This document shows positions 42,929 to 51,510 of a stretch of 64,000 nt of DNA, in pieces. Each line of letters opens with the position of its first letter. Within the stretch, counting starts at the first letter, position 1. A program made the translations under genes and the position numbers. The stretch comes from CAYJPA01 sp964371945 (GTDB taxonomy: Bacteria; Chloroflexota; Chloroflexia; Thermomicrobiales; UBA6265): the NCBI GenBank assembly GCA_964371945.1, contig CAYJPA010000022.1, positions 4,272 to 68,271 of the forward strand. Reading direction: 5' to 3'. The notes beneath the pieces are model-generated. The model did no database searches. It was not told the DNA's origin and saw nothing but the letters and a program-made list of their open reading frames with translations.

Positions 42929-43114
42929 ATGACTGATCACTACAGTATGTTCCTGGTCGCCTGGATGTTCATTGTGCTCATCGGTGCGTGGGTTCTCGTG
43001 AACGCGCTTATCGACTTGGGAGCGCGGCGAATTCGCCGGTGGTTCTCGGATCGGTGGGGAGAGCAGTCGAGCTCGCTTGGGCGAAGCTCAATTCGGCAAC
43101 GAATCCACCGATAG
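42929..43114 (+). CDS. Small single-pass membrane protein
   Basis: The ORF encodes 61 residues with one membrane helix ('MFLVAWMFIVLIGAWVLVNA') and a basic tail ('RRIRRWFSDRW', then Ser/Arg-rich). GGAGG lies eight bases before the ATG, which supports it as a real gene despite its size. The function is unknown. It might be a regulatory micro-protein of the membrane, but nothing in the sequence shows that. The next gene converges from the right. Confidence 0.55.
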   Translation: MTDHYSMFLVAWMFIVLIGAWVLVNALIDLGARRIRRWFSDRWGEQSSSLGRSSIRQRIHR

Positions 43115-43148
43115 CGGCGTACCACTGACCCAGCTGTATCCAGAGAGC

Positions 43149-43394
43149 TCAGCGCCCGCGGCGGACGACCGGACGCCTGGTCGGTCTGGGTTCTGGAGCG
43201 CGCCAGGCCCGTGCGAGCACGAACGGGCCTGATACGATGAACGCGAGTCCGAGCAGCAGACTTACGAAGCTGTAAAACCACCAGCTGGCAATCGCCGCCA
43301 TCAGCGCGAGAAGCACAAAGACAGACAGCATACCGAAGTAGAAGACCTTGGCCTTGTTGCCCATGCGCCGGCTACGCATCCGCATCAACTTCAT
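43149..43394 (-). CDS. Small two-TM membrane protein
   Basis: The ORF encodes 81 residues: a basic N-terminus ('MKLMRMRSRRMGNKAK'), two membrane helices ('FYFGMLSVFVLLALMAAIAS' and 'FVSLLLGLAFIVSGPFVLA') and an Arg/Pro-rich tail ('PEPRPTRRPVVRRGR'). It resembles small conserved inner-membrane proteins with no assigned function. It is co-directional with the next gene to the right, 82 bases away, and they may be transcribed together. Confidence 0.55.
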   Translation of the reverse strand: MKLMRMRSRRMGNKAKVFYFGMLSVFVLLALMAAIASWWFYSFVSLLLGLAFIVSGPFVLARAWRAPEPRPTRRPVVRRGR

Positions 43395-43476
43395 ATGCCG
43401 CTGTACCCGCTCGACGCGTTCGGCGAATCCATGATGGCGAACATCTTTGACCGCCGGTTCACAGCTCCTAACCTCG

Positions 43477-44205
43477 TCACGGGCCCGTTGTCTCCGTCAA
43501 GGACGAGGTGGCAGAAGTGGTCGGCAAGAGCGCAGAAGGGCTGGCAGATTGCGGAGTGCCGGTTGGTTCAGCGACCTGGGTGGGCAATGCCGGCGTTTCC
43601 GTTACGGTTGCCGTCGGTTCTAAAGTAAATGTTGTGGTTGGTGTCAACGTTTCCGTTGGCGGGACGGTCGGCGTTGGCATCGGCGTCGATGTCGAAAGCA
43701 GATCATCCTGAATCTCCTGCCGCTGATATTGTACCCGCACCCGTTGCTCGCCGAAATTGTTGTAGTGCTCAACTACCCCGAGCAGGAGATAGAGATCGTT
43801 GCGCACATCGGCGCCCTGTGCGGGTTGGCGGCACGTCCCGTCCGTCAGCTCCAGCACGACGCCGGTCAGGGTTTGGAGCGGATCATCGCGATCGACGAGC
43901 ACTTTCACTCGTTCGACCTGTCCGCTCAGGATCGCTTGTTCGGCCTCTGACGTGGTGATGGCGGTGCAAATTGGCCGCTCCTCAGTGCCGTTGCCGGTGG
44001 CTGAGATCCAAACGATCGCGAGGAGAAGAATGAGCGTCGCCGCGCCCGCGATGAGCACGAAGTACACCATCACTGGGCGATTGCCAAATGACCGCGTGAA
44101 TCGCTTTCGCAACCGATCGACGGGGTATTCGTCTTCGACAGGCTTCTCCGGTTCGGCCGCCACATCCGGCTGGTCGAGATCATCGTCCTGGTTGCCGTCC
44201 CGCAT
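43477..44205 (-). CDS. Membrane-anchored protein with Thr/Pro-rich tail, unknown function
   Basis: The 242-residue product has an acidic cytoplasmic N-terminus of about 30 residues, a basic patch ('DRLRKRFTRSF') and one membrane helix (about 46-69). A compact extracytoplasmic domain (about 70-165, two cysteines) follows, then a long low-complexity tail of TPTPT/PTETLTPTT type. The tail looks like a cell-wall-spanning or glycosylated stalk. No family is recognised for the folded part. The topology is type II (N-in). Confidence 0.6.
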   Translation of the reverse strand: MRDGNQDDDLDQPDVAAEPEKPVEDEYPVDRLRKRFTRSFGNRPVMVYFVLIAGAATLILLLAIVWISATGNGTEERPICTAITTSEAEQAILSGQVERVKVLVDRDDPLQTLTGVVLELTDGTCRQPAQGADVRNDLYLLLGVVEHYNNFGEQRVRVQYQRQEIQDDLLSTSTPMPTPTVPPTETLTPTTTFTLEPTATVTETPALPTQVAEPTGTPQSASPSALLPTTSATSSLTETTGP

Positions 44206-44386
44206 TCTGGCTCCCGTTCCCGGTTCGCCGGGATCTTGCTCATGCTTGACGCGTTACGTCCGGTCAGCGGCCGAGAATAGTCTCGTGAGGCGACGGTTTC
44301 TAAGGTTGGGCTCCGCGGGTAGCGCCCGGAGAGAGTGTAAAGTCATGACCGTACGTTCACAATGCGTAGCTTTCACTTGTCACTAT

Positions 44387-45172
44387 TCAGCCGCGAACGG
44401 TTGCCGCCGGTGAAGCGATATCATCCGGAATCGGGAGCGGTTGATCCTCTGTCGTTTCGGCAACGAGACCGGTCACGCCGCGGCAATATCGATCCACCGG
44501 TCCTGGGAAAGCGAACTCATCTCCATCGCCGTCGATGTAGCCAAGCTCTTTGATCGCGACGACCGCGTCTGCTGGGCTATTGAACATCCATTTCGCGAAC
44601 GCGCGATTGCTGGCCAGCTTTTCCCCCGCGTAGAGCCGAGAAACTGCATGGTGCTGAGCTTCCACCGAGCCGATCTGATACGCGATCTCGACGAGTCGCA
44701 CGTTGCCTAGGGTCGCGAATTGGCGGGCCGCGGCCATATATGCTCCGACGAAAATAGACTCGAGTGGCGCCAGCGCTCTGAAAAAGCTCGTCGGAGCCTC
44801 GAGGTCTTCATCGGGGACCGTAAAGGTCGTTGTTGCCGAGAGACCGCCCACGGCTTCAAAAAAATGGAAATGTGCTTCTTCCTCGCACTGACTTGCAAGA
44901 ACGAATGGCTTCGCAATGTTGTCGAACACCAGATCGTTTCCCCGTCCCCTGGCTGCTCCATACAACGTGACAGCGAATGCCTCGAGTGTTATCAGCGAAT
45001 TGATCGTCGTGCTCACGGCAGGAGTGGTTTGAGCGGCTGTGCGCAGCACCTCGACTCGACCCAACAAACCTCCAGCAACGATCGGTGCGCCCGACTTCGC
45101 CAGGTTCCTCCGGTTGAACCGTGCGGTCAGCCTGTCGAGCATACCTGGCGGGTCGCTGTATGTTCCAGTCAT
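44387..45172 (-). CDS. Exported ferritin-like domain protein
   Basis: The ATG at 45172, with GGAGG six bases upstream, gives 261 residues. The N-terminus 'ARFNRRNLAKSGAPIVAGG' is twin-arginine-like. The ferritin-like four-helix bundle spans about 45-200, with carboxylate/His helices 'INSLITLEAFAVTLYG', 'ASQCEEEAHFHFFEAVGG' (ExxH) and 'GSVEAQHHAVSRLYAG' (ExxHH). This matches Ferritin_2-type proteins that bind a di-metal centre outside the cytoplasm. The precise activity is unknown; oxidative-stress or desiccation roles are proposed for relatives. The product ends in an acidic/Pro-rich tail. Confidence 0.82.
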   Translation of the reverse strand: MTGTYSDPPGMLDRLTARFNRRNLAKSGAPIVAGGLLGRVEVLRTAAQTTPAVSTTINSLITLEAFAVTLYGAARGRGNDLVFDNIAKPFVLASQCEEEAHFHFFEAVGGLSATTTFTVPDEDLEAPTSFFRALAPLESIFVGAYMAAARQFATLGNVRLVEIAYQIGSVEAQHHAVSRLYAGEKLASNRAFAKWMFNSPADAVVAIKELGYIDGDGDEFAFPGPVDRYCRGVTGLVAETTEDQPLPIPDDIASPAATVRG

Positions 45173-45447
45173 CTCGTTCCTCCGCGTACGCAATGGCAAT
45201 TGAATCTCGTGCGCACATCCGGACATCGTGAGCCCGCGGGGATGCCTTGGGGCGAGATGCGAGTTATCGCGGGGTTAACGGGGGTTCGTACCGGCTCCCG
45301 CGAAGCTCAAGACAATTGTAGTCGAGAGAGGGTCCTTAGTTTGTTGGCACGAAGGTCCTGATCGCTCGTGGTCGAGATCAAGCCTGCCCACGTGTTACCT
45401 CGTACAATCAGGCGCACGCTGCCGGCTGTTCGCGCAAGGAGGAAGCG

Positions 45448-45948
45448 ATGCTCGGATCGTCTGGAATGAACGGTGTGGATCAGGTCGCGGTCGTCGTTCG
45501 CGACATCGACATTGCAATGAGGTACTACAGCGAGCAACTCGGGATCGGACCGTGGGATGTCTACACCTACGGCCCACACCGAATGCACACTATGACGTTC
45601 CGGGGCAAAAACCAGCCGTACGTCATGAAGATTGCGCTCGCGTTCGTCGGCCCAACAATGTACGAACTGATCGAGCCAATAGAAGGCCCGACCACGTATC
45701 ACGAGTTTCTGAGCACACGTGGCGAAGGATTGCACCATCTCGGTTACTACGTCGACGACATCGACGCCGAAATCGCGGCCATGGCTGCCAAAGGCTACCC
45801 ACTCCTGCAGAGCGGCAGAGGATTTGGCGTCGACGGCGATGGCGCATATGCCTATTTTGATTCGGAGCATCACTTCGGCTGCATCGTCGAAGCGATCGAA
45901 CTTCCGAAGCAAATGCCTCCGCCGGAGTCTGTCTTTCCGGCCGTCTAG
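45448..45948 (+). CDS. VOC-family protein (methylmalonyl-CoA-epimerase/glyoxalase-like)
   Basis: The 166-residue product begins 'MLGSSGMNGVDQVAVVVRDI', with AAGGAGG before the ATG. It carries two beta-alpha-beta-beta-beta modules. Likely metal ligands are in 'YELIEPIEGPTTYHEFL', 'GLHHLGYYVDDIDAEI' (His) and 'FGCIVEAIELP' (Glu). The form 'GVDQVAVVVRDIDIAMRYYS' is close to methylmalonyl-CoA epimerase and bleomycin-resistance-like proteins. Intact, unlike the two other VOC sequences in the window. Substrate not determinable. Confidence 0.82.
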   Translation: MLGSSGMNGVDQVAVVVRDIDIAMRYYSEQLGIGPWDVYTYGPHRMHTMTFRGKNQPYVMKIALAFVGPTMYELIEPIEGPTTYHEFLSTRGEGLHHLGYYVDDIDAEIAAMAAKGYPLLQSGRGFGVDGDGAYAYFDSEHHFGCIVEAIELPKQMPPPESVFPAV

Positions 45949-45975
45949 GGCAGATCGCAGCGTCCACGCTGTGGT

Positions 45976-46596
45976 ATGTCAGCCGAAATTGGTTTTCGGG
46001 ATCTGGAATGTGGAGACAACGTGGACAATAACCACAACGAAGACGTAATTCTCAAATACGAATACATCCAGTACGCGGACCCGGCGAACGCGTTCCGTCC
46101 GTACGATGAACGCTTTCCCACGGTTGCCACCGAGGTGGCGGCAATGATCGCGAGGCGAATGCCGGGCGCGACCGTCGAACACGTCGGGAGCACGGCTGTA
46201 CCAGGATGCGCCGGCAAGGGTGTCGTGGATTTGATGGTCAACTATCCGGCGGGAAGGCTGAACGAGGCTCGAAACGCGGTCGATGGATTGGGTTTTCAGC
46301 GACAAACAAATCGCGATCCCTTTCCGGAGGAGCGTCCTTTGCGAGTAGGGTCGATCAAACACGAGGGGGACACGTTCCGTCTACACGTTCACATCATCGC
46401 CGAGGATCCCCCTGAGGCAGCGGAGCAACTCCGATTCCGTGACGCATTACGCAAAGACCCGGCATTGGTTGAGGAGTATGTCGAGCTCAAACGAGCTGGG
46501 CTCTTCGGTGGAGTGTCCGACAGCATCGAATACAATACCGAAAAGCAAGCTTTGATCCAGCGAGTGATTCACGAATCAAGCAATACAAGGTCTTGA
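45976..46596 (+). CDS. GrpB family protein (nucleotidyltransferase-fold)
   Basis: The frame from 45976 encodes 206 residues. The GrpB core starts near residue 28 with 'YEYIQYADPANAFRPYDERF' and holds the signature 'ATVEHVGSTAVPGCAGKGVV', followed by 'RLHVHIIAE'. GrpB proteins share the nucleotidyltransferase fold of UPF0157; some act as dephospho-CoA-kinase-linked partners, most are uncharacterised. GTG at 46021, preceded by GGAG, is an equally good start. It lies 27 bases after the VOC gene on the same strand. A strong terminator follows. Confidence 0.85.
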   Translation: MSAEIGFRDLECGDNVDNNHNEDVILKYEYIQYADPANAFRPYDERFPTVATEVAAMIARRMPGATVEHVGSTAVPGCAGKGVVDLMVNYPAGRLNEARNAVDGLGFQRQTNRDPFPEERPLRVGSIKHEGDTFRLHVHIIAEDPPEAAEQLRFRDALRKDPALVEEYVELKRAGLFGGVSDSIEYNTEKQALIQRVIHESSNTRS

Positions 46597-46618
46597 GCCG
46601 GATTCGGATGGGAATCGA

Positions 46619-46656
46619 GAAACCGTGCCGGGGGCGTACACACCCGGCACGGTTTC
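46619..46656. terminator. Bidirectional terminator between GrpB and Dps genes
   Basis: GAAACCGTGCCGGG pairs perfectly with CCCGGCACGGTTTC over 14 bases around a ten-base loop. The stem sits between two converging genes, with A- and T-containing ends that serve either strand. Confidence 0.85.
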
Positions 46657-46672
46657 GACGAATTGACGGGAT

Positions 46673-47200
46673 TTACGCCTGCAGGTGCGCTTCCAGGAAC
46701 CAGAGGTTCTTGTCGATGTCTCTGGAGACTTCGGTGAACAGGTCGGCCGTGGTCGGGTCCTCGAGTTTGTCCGATTGGTCGATTGCTTCGCGCGTCGAGG
46801 CGGCGTAGTTCGCGTGAACCGCGACGAGTGCTCGGACGTGCTCCAGTCCGTCGACCGCGGCGCTCGGGAATTCAGCCAGCGTCGACGACGAGGCGGCCAT
46901 ACGAACCGTGCCTTTGGCGTAGCCGCCTAGCTGCGCAATTCGCTCCGCGATGAGATCCGACCATTCCGCCGCGCAGGCGGCAAGCTGATCGAACAAGAGA
47001 TGAAGCTGATAAAAGTTGGCGCCTTTGACGTTCCAGTGCGCGTGCTTGATCTGAGAGAAGAGATCGGCCGTGTCGGCGAGTTGTTGGTTGAGAATTCTGT
47101 TCAGCTTCTCGCGCGCATCGGCCGGGATTTCGATACTTGTCGCGAATCGCGACGCCGTCCTGGTTCCGATGGCTCGCTTGCTATCGGTTTTCGCAGCCAT
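46673..47200 (-). CDS. dps: Dps family DNA-protecting ferritin
   Basis: The 175-residue product matches Dps. A Lys/Arg-rich N-terminal extension ('MAAKTDSKRAIGTRTASRF') probably binds DNA. The inter-subunit ferroxidase residues are kept: His in 'IKHAHWNVKG', His in 'YQLHLLFDQL', and Asp and Glu in 'EWSDLIAERIAQLGG'. Dodecamers store iron and detoxify peroxide, shielding DNA under stress. AAGGAG stands before the ATG. It converges on GrpB across a shared terminator. No OxyR- or PerR-type site was recognised upstream. Confidence 0.92.
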   Translation of the reverse strand: MAAKTDSKRAIGTRTASRFATSIEIPADAREKLNRILNQQLADTADLFSQIKHAHWNVKGANFYQLHLLFDQLAACAAEWSDLIAERIAQLGGYAKGTVRMAASSSTLAEFPSAAVDGLEHVRALVAVHANYAASTREAIDQSDKLEDPTTADLFTEVSRDIDKNLWFLEAHLQA

Positions 47201-47327
47201 GATGAAACTCCTTGCTGAAGCAATAGTGCGTCAATCGACCTTGACGCCGGAAGACGCCAATTACCGGCGACCGAGCTTAACTTATGCAGCAACAGGGCCA
47301 ACGTCACAAGATTGCCGCATTAACTCA

Positions 47328-48590
47328 TTAGAATGCGCGAAACGCGACGGTTGCGTTCTGTCCGCCGAACGCCAGTCCATTGGCGAGCGCCGCCCGGACA
47401 GGGACACGACGAGCATTCCCGCTGACGACATTCAGATCGCATCTGGGGTCCGGTTGGTTCAGATTGATCGTCGGAGGAACCATTCCGTCGCGAATCGCCA
47501 ACACACACGTCAGCGCTGAAAGTGCTCCCGCCGCTCCGATCAGATGTCCCACCAAGGACTTTGTGCTGGAAACCAGCACATGTTTCGTGTGCTCGCCGAA
47601 CGCACGACCAATTGCCCGCGATTCCGCGATATCGCCGAGCTGGGAGCCGGTTGCGTGAGCGGCAAAATAGTCGATCTCCGCCGGGTCAAGCCCAGCGTCC
47701 GTCAGCGCCAACTCGATCGCCCTGGCCGCGTATTGTCCCGTGGGTTCGGGCGACGTGATGTGAAACCCGTCGGAGGTCGTTGCCCCGCCGGCAGCGACCG
47801 CCAGCGCCGTGGCGCCTCGTCGTATTGCATGGGCTTCCGATTCGATCACGAGCACGCAGGCGCCTTCCGCGAGAACTGTCCCATCGCGATCCAGGGAAAA
47901 TGGCCTGCATGCACCTTCCGGATCGTCATTGTTGCTCGAAAGCGCGCCGGTGGCCGCGAACCCGGCGACGATGATCGGGGTTAACAGCGCTTCGGTTGCC
48001 CCAGCAATCACAACATCAACGATATCAAGCTCGATCAATCGTATTGCGTCGATGATCGCCATGACTCCTGCAGCACAGGCGCCGGTTCCCGTCAAAACCG
48101 GTCCCGTGATTCCCAGTGCGATCGAAACCTGGCTGCTCGCCATATTGGGAATGTAAAGCGGAACTGCAAGCAGCGGTACGCCGCGTTGCCCGCGCTGAAT
48201 GCGCGAGCGGATCGAGTGCTCGAACGAAGGGAGTCCGCCGCCGCCAGTGTTCATGACGACCGCAACGCGATCTCGATCGACCGTGTCGAAGTCCAAACCA
48301 GCGTGGTCGATCGCCTCTCGAGACGCCGTCACCGCGAACTGGGCAAAGCGATCCATCCGCCTGGCCGAACGGGCATCCATGTGATCGCCGGGCGAGAAAC
48401 CGGGAACTTCGCCCGCGATCCGCACGGATAACTCGGACGCGTCAAAATTCTGAATCTGCCGCACCGCCGGTCTCCCGGCGAGGAGGCCATCCCAAAGCGT
48501 CAGCGATCCCACACCGTACGGCGTTACCGCACCGAGACCCGTGACAAGTGCACGCTGCTTGTTCAGTTTGGAATCGCTGAGGTCGTTCAT
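47328..48590 (-). CDS. Beta-ketoacyl-ACP synthase II family (FabF-like)
   Basis: The 420-residue product has the thiolase fold of KAS II. 'RALVTGLGAVTPYGVGSLTL' is at the start. The nucleophile Cys sits in 'VLTGTGACAAGVMAI' (usually TACA/TACS). The two active-site histidines are in 'DYFAAHATGSQLGD' and 'STKSLVGHLIGAAGALS', with Lys in STKS. The first His motif departs from the canonical NAHGTST. No acyl-carrier protein, reductase or dehydratase lies nearby, so it may serve a secondary or specialised lipid pathway rather than the housekeeping cycle. The gene diverges from the MmgE/PrpD gene. Confidence 0.87.
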   Translation of the reverse strand: MNDLSDSKLNKQRALVTGLGAVTPYGVGSLTLWDGLLAGRPAVRQIQNFDASELSVRIAGEVPGFSPGDHMDARSARRMDRFAQFAVTASREAIDHAGLDFDTVDRDRVAVVMNTGGGGLPSFEHSIRSRIQRGQRGVPLLAVPLYIPNMASSQVSIALGITGPVLTGTGACAAGVMAIIDAIRLIELDIVDVVIAGATEALLTPIIVAGFAATGALSSNNDDPEGACRPFSLDRDGTVLAEGACVLVIESEAHAIRRGATALAVAAGGATTSDGFHITSPEPTGQYAARAIELALTDAGLDPAEIDYFAAHATGSQLGDIAESRAIGRAFGEHTKHVLVSSTKSLVGHLIGAAGALSALTCVLAIRDGMVPPTINLNQPDPRCDLNVVSGNARRVPVRAALANGLAFGGQNATVAFRAF

Positions 48591-48705
48591 ACGAGGGTTT
48601 ATAGCGCGAAGATGGAATCTCGCCTACTTCCGGTGTTACAGCAGCGGTCAATTACGGGCGATAAACTGCAGTCGCAGGCACCGTTACGAATGCCAGGAGG
48701 AGACG

Positions 48706-50109
48706 ATGGGTCAAGAAACGGACAATGATGGGAGCATCAGTCACATCCTGGCTTCGTTCCTGGCCAACACCCGATTCGAAGATCTTCCATCCCAAACCGT
48801 GGCCGCGACCAGGATCGCCGTGCTCGATTGGTTCGGATCGGCGCTTGCCGGCTCGTTGGAGGAGCCGGCACGCATCGCCCGGCGGGTATCAGCGGGGTTC
48901 GGCGCTTCGGATGAGGCGAGCCTGTTCCCCGCCGGACGTTCGTCGGCTCCGGTCGCGGCGCTCGCGAACGGTGTCGCCTCCCACATTCTCGAGCTGGATG
49001 ACATCCATAGGGGTTCGACTGTTCACGGCGCCGCGCCGATCGTGCCGGCGGCACTGGCAGTGGCGGAACGTGAGCACGCGAGCGGTGAAGGTTTTCTCCT
49101 TGCAGTGGCCCTTGGCTACGAGGCGGCGCTGCGAGCCGGGGAGGCCGTCAACCCCAGCCACTACCGGTACTGGCATCCGACCGGTACCGCGGCGACCTTT
49201 GGCGCGGCGGCAGCGGCAGGGTCGTTGCTCGGATTGAGCGATTTGCAGATGCTCGACGCGTTGGGAACCGCGGGCACGCAAGCCGCCGGGCTCTGGGAAT
49301 TCAATGCCGACGGCGCCATGAGCAAGCATTTGCATCCAGGAAAGGCCGCGTTCAACGGGGTATTGGCGGCGGACCTGGCGAGGCAAGGATTCACGGGGGC
49401 GACCCGGATCATCGAGGGTGACCGGGGTTTCGTCGCCGCGATGAGCGATGGTGGCGACCCATCGCGCGTGACCTCTGATCTCGGCACTCGCTGGAAAGTG
49501 CTCGAAAACGGATACAAGCTTCACGCCTGCTGCGGTCACACACATACTGCTGTCGACTCCGCTATCTCCATTCGAGCGGAACGAGGTTGGCTTACCGGGG
49601 AAGCGGTCGCGCACATCTCATCGATCGAGATCGCGCTTTATGGACCGGGCTACGAAATCGTGCGTGAGCCGACTCCGCGAACTCCCTACCAGGCGAAGTT
49701 CAGCATCACTTACTGTGTTGCGGCCGGGTTGTCAGAAGGGCTTGTCGGTCTGGAGCAGTTCGACTCCAACCGGTTTTCCACTGACGGTGTCGTCGAGCCG
49801 GTGCTTGCGGCGCTGCTTGAACGAACGACCGTGACGGTCGATGACGCCTTGAGCGAACGTTATCCCGAAAGGTGGCCGTCACGATTGACGGTTGTGCTAA
49901 CCGATGGATCGACAATCGCGCGCGATGCCGATTTCCCGCTCGGTCATCCAGAATATCCGGTTCCAAACTCGGTATTGGAATCGAAAGCCCGCAACTTGAT
50001 CGAACCTCGATTCAGTCACGAGTTGGCCGACCGCGTGATCGCGATTGTGTCCCGGCTGGACAAAATTGAAGACATCGCAATTGAGATGCGTCAACTTGCC
50101 GTCGGATGA
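48706..50109 (+). CDS. MmgE/PrpD family protein
   Basis: The ATG at 48706, with GGAGGAGA upstream, gives 467 residues. The all-helical MmgE/PrpD domain starts 'ILASFLANTRFEDLPSQTVA' and contains 'ASHILELDDIHRGSTVHGAA', 'WHPTGTAATFGAAAAAG' and 'GAMSKHLHPGKAAFNGVLAA'. PrpD is 2-methylcitrate dehydratase; others in the family are iminodisuccinate epimerase and cis-aconitate decarboxylase. No prpB/prpC neighbours exist here, so a methylcitrate role is not supported and the family name is as far as the data go. The frame is open further upstream but has no family similarity. Confidence 0.87.
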   Translation: MGQETDNDGSISHILASFLANTRFEDLPSQTVAATRIAVLDWFGSALAGSLEEPARIARRVSAGFGASDEASLFPAGRSSAPVAALANGVASHILELDDIHRGSTVHGAAPIVPAALAVAEREHASGEGFLLAVALGYEAALRAGEAVNPSHYRYWHPTGTAATFGAAAAAGSLLGLSDLQMLDALGTAGTQAAGLWEFNADGAMSKHLHPGKAAFNGVLAADLARQGFTGATRIIEGDRGFVAAMSDGGDPSRVTSDLGTRWKVLENGYKLHACCGHTHTAVDSAISIRAERGWLTGEAVAHISSIEIALYGPGYEIVREPTPRTPYQAKFSITYCVAAGLSEGLVGLEQFDSNRFSTDGVVEPVLAALLERTTVTVDDALSERYPERWPSRLTVVLTDGSTIARDADFPLGHPEYPVPNSVLESKARNLIEPRFSHELADRVIAIVSRLDKIEDIAIEMRQLAVG

Positions 50110-50185
50110 ATACATGGCGTGTACCTGTGAAGCGAACCTGCTTGTCCGCACGTCTGTCCGCGAACTTGGAGGATGTGAACTTGAA

Positions 50186-50223
50186 CCGGCGTCGAGGATC
50201 TCCGTGAAACGCCGGCGTTTTTG
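50186..50223 (+). terminator. Candidate intrinsic terminator after MmgE/PrpD gene
   Basis: CCGGCGT (50186-50192) pairs with ACGCCGG (50209-50215) across a 16-base loop and is followed by CGTTTTTG. The stem is 7 bp with a five-T tract, about 76 bases after the stop. It also precedes the converging oxidase gene. Confidence 0.55.
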
Positions 50224-50243
50224 CACGGGGGCTGACACGCGGC

Positions 50244-51422
50244 TCAGCAGCCGCCGGGTGTGCGGTTCCTCAAAGATTTCAACGATGGCCAGTCCAGGCT
50301 GAAGCGAGCGATGTCGTATGACGTGCTGCCTGTGATCGCTAGATCGCCTAGGATCTGCCCGATCGCTACGGCGAATTTGGAGCCGTGACCTGAGCAGGCC
50401 GAGGCAATCACGATCCGCGGATGCTCGGGATGGCGATCCAGGATGAAATCCTCGTCGGGTGTCATCGTGTAACGGCAACTCACCGATTCGATGATCTCGC
50501 CGGTAAGCCCGGGCAGGAGATCGACCGCGTATGCTCGCAATTTCTCCAGCGAATTCGCATCGATCGAACGATCCTGATCGGATGGATCGACTATTGGTCC
50601 GATGCGGTCGATCATGATCTTCACTCCGGCGTGCTTGAATATCGGAAAGACGGAACCGAGCGACGTAGTTCCGGGAAAGCGATGGATTACCAGAGGTAGA
50701 CGGCCAGGCACATACTGCCGGTGCTCGCGGGCGGTGAAGAAGGCGAGTTGCTCCTTCAGAACGCTGATCGGCAAATCCAGACCAAGCGTTCGCGTGAACG
50801 GCTCGATCCACGATCCCGCGGCGAGCACGGCCCGGCTCGCTCGAAAAGTGGTCGAGCTCGTTCTGACCTCGACGCCGTCTGCATCAGGAGTGACGGCCAA
50901 CACCGTTTCGCCTTCTCGAATCGCCGCCCCGGCGGCGCGAGCCTGGGCGGCCAGTGTCGCCACGCACCGGTCGGCCGCAAGCAGCCCGTAATCCTCCTGG
51001 TACAACCCAAGCGTTCCTTGAGGAAGATTGAATTGCGGAAATCGTCGTGCAATCTCGTCACGGTCCAATTCTTCGAACGACACGCCGGTTGCGTTGTAGG
51101 TGTCCCGAATGCCATCGATTGCCATTGCGTCGGGCGACCCAATATCGAGCCCGCCGACCTGGACCATCAAGCTCGCCCCGCTCAGTTCTTCGAGCTCATG
51201 CTACAGTGCGTACGAGGAACGGGCGAGAGCGACGTAATCAGCACCGTCATAAGCGAGCCGGATGATTCGCGACGGCCCGTGCGAGCTCCCCGTGCCATGA
51301 CCGATCGCGAACTGCTCGACCAGAGCGACCTTCCGTCCGCTTCGCGCCAGGTGGTACGCGGTAGCGCAGCCAATCACCCCACCACCCACGATGACTACGT
51401 CAGCCAGTTGAACTCCACTCAT
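50244..51422 (-). pseudogene. FAD-dependent amine oxidase (MSOX/SolA-like) with internal amber codon
   Basis: The 393-codon frame is continuous except for a TAG at 51203-51201. Before it, 73 residues hold the FAD motif 'VVIVGGGVIGCATAYHLARS' and 'GSSHGPSRIIR'. After it, the same frame runs on with 'HELEELSGASLMVQVGGLDI' to the end. The C-terminal part keeps the cysteine that binds FAD covalently in monomeric sarcosine oxidase and N-methyltryptophan oxidase ('SCRYTMTPDEDFILD') and 'CSGHGSKFAVAIG'. Relatives usually have Trp at the stop position, so TGG to TAG is the simplest change. Either a recent nonsense mutation or a sequence error; an internal ATG at 51170 could express only a truncated, FAD-motif-less protein. 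Confidence 0.8.
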
Positions 51423-51510
51423 TTCTCAGATTGGCCTTTCAGGCGTCGGGACTAGGTCGCGAATTCGTCCCTGGATCGAGCAAAGCATTCAACGACGGCA
51501 GAGTCGTGAA

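Noticed and set aside
48706..50109. Methylcitrate cycle (prpD)
   Set aside because: No prpB or prpC is adjacent and the family has several other activities, so the gene symbol was not given.
16686..51203. TAG recoding (amber readthrough or pyrrolysine)
   Set aside because: TAG is used as the normal terminal stop of several intact genes here, and neither interrupted gene is a methylamine methyltransferase; nonsense mutation or error is simpler.
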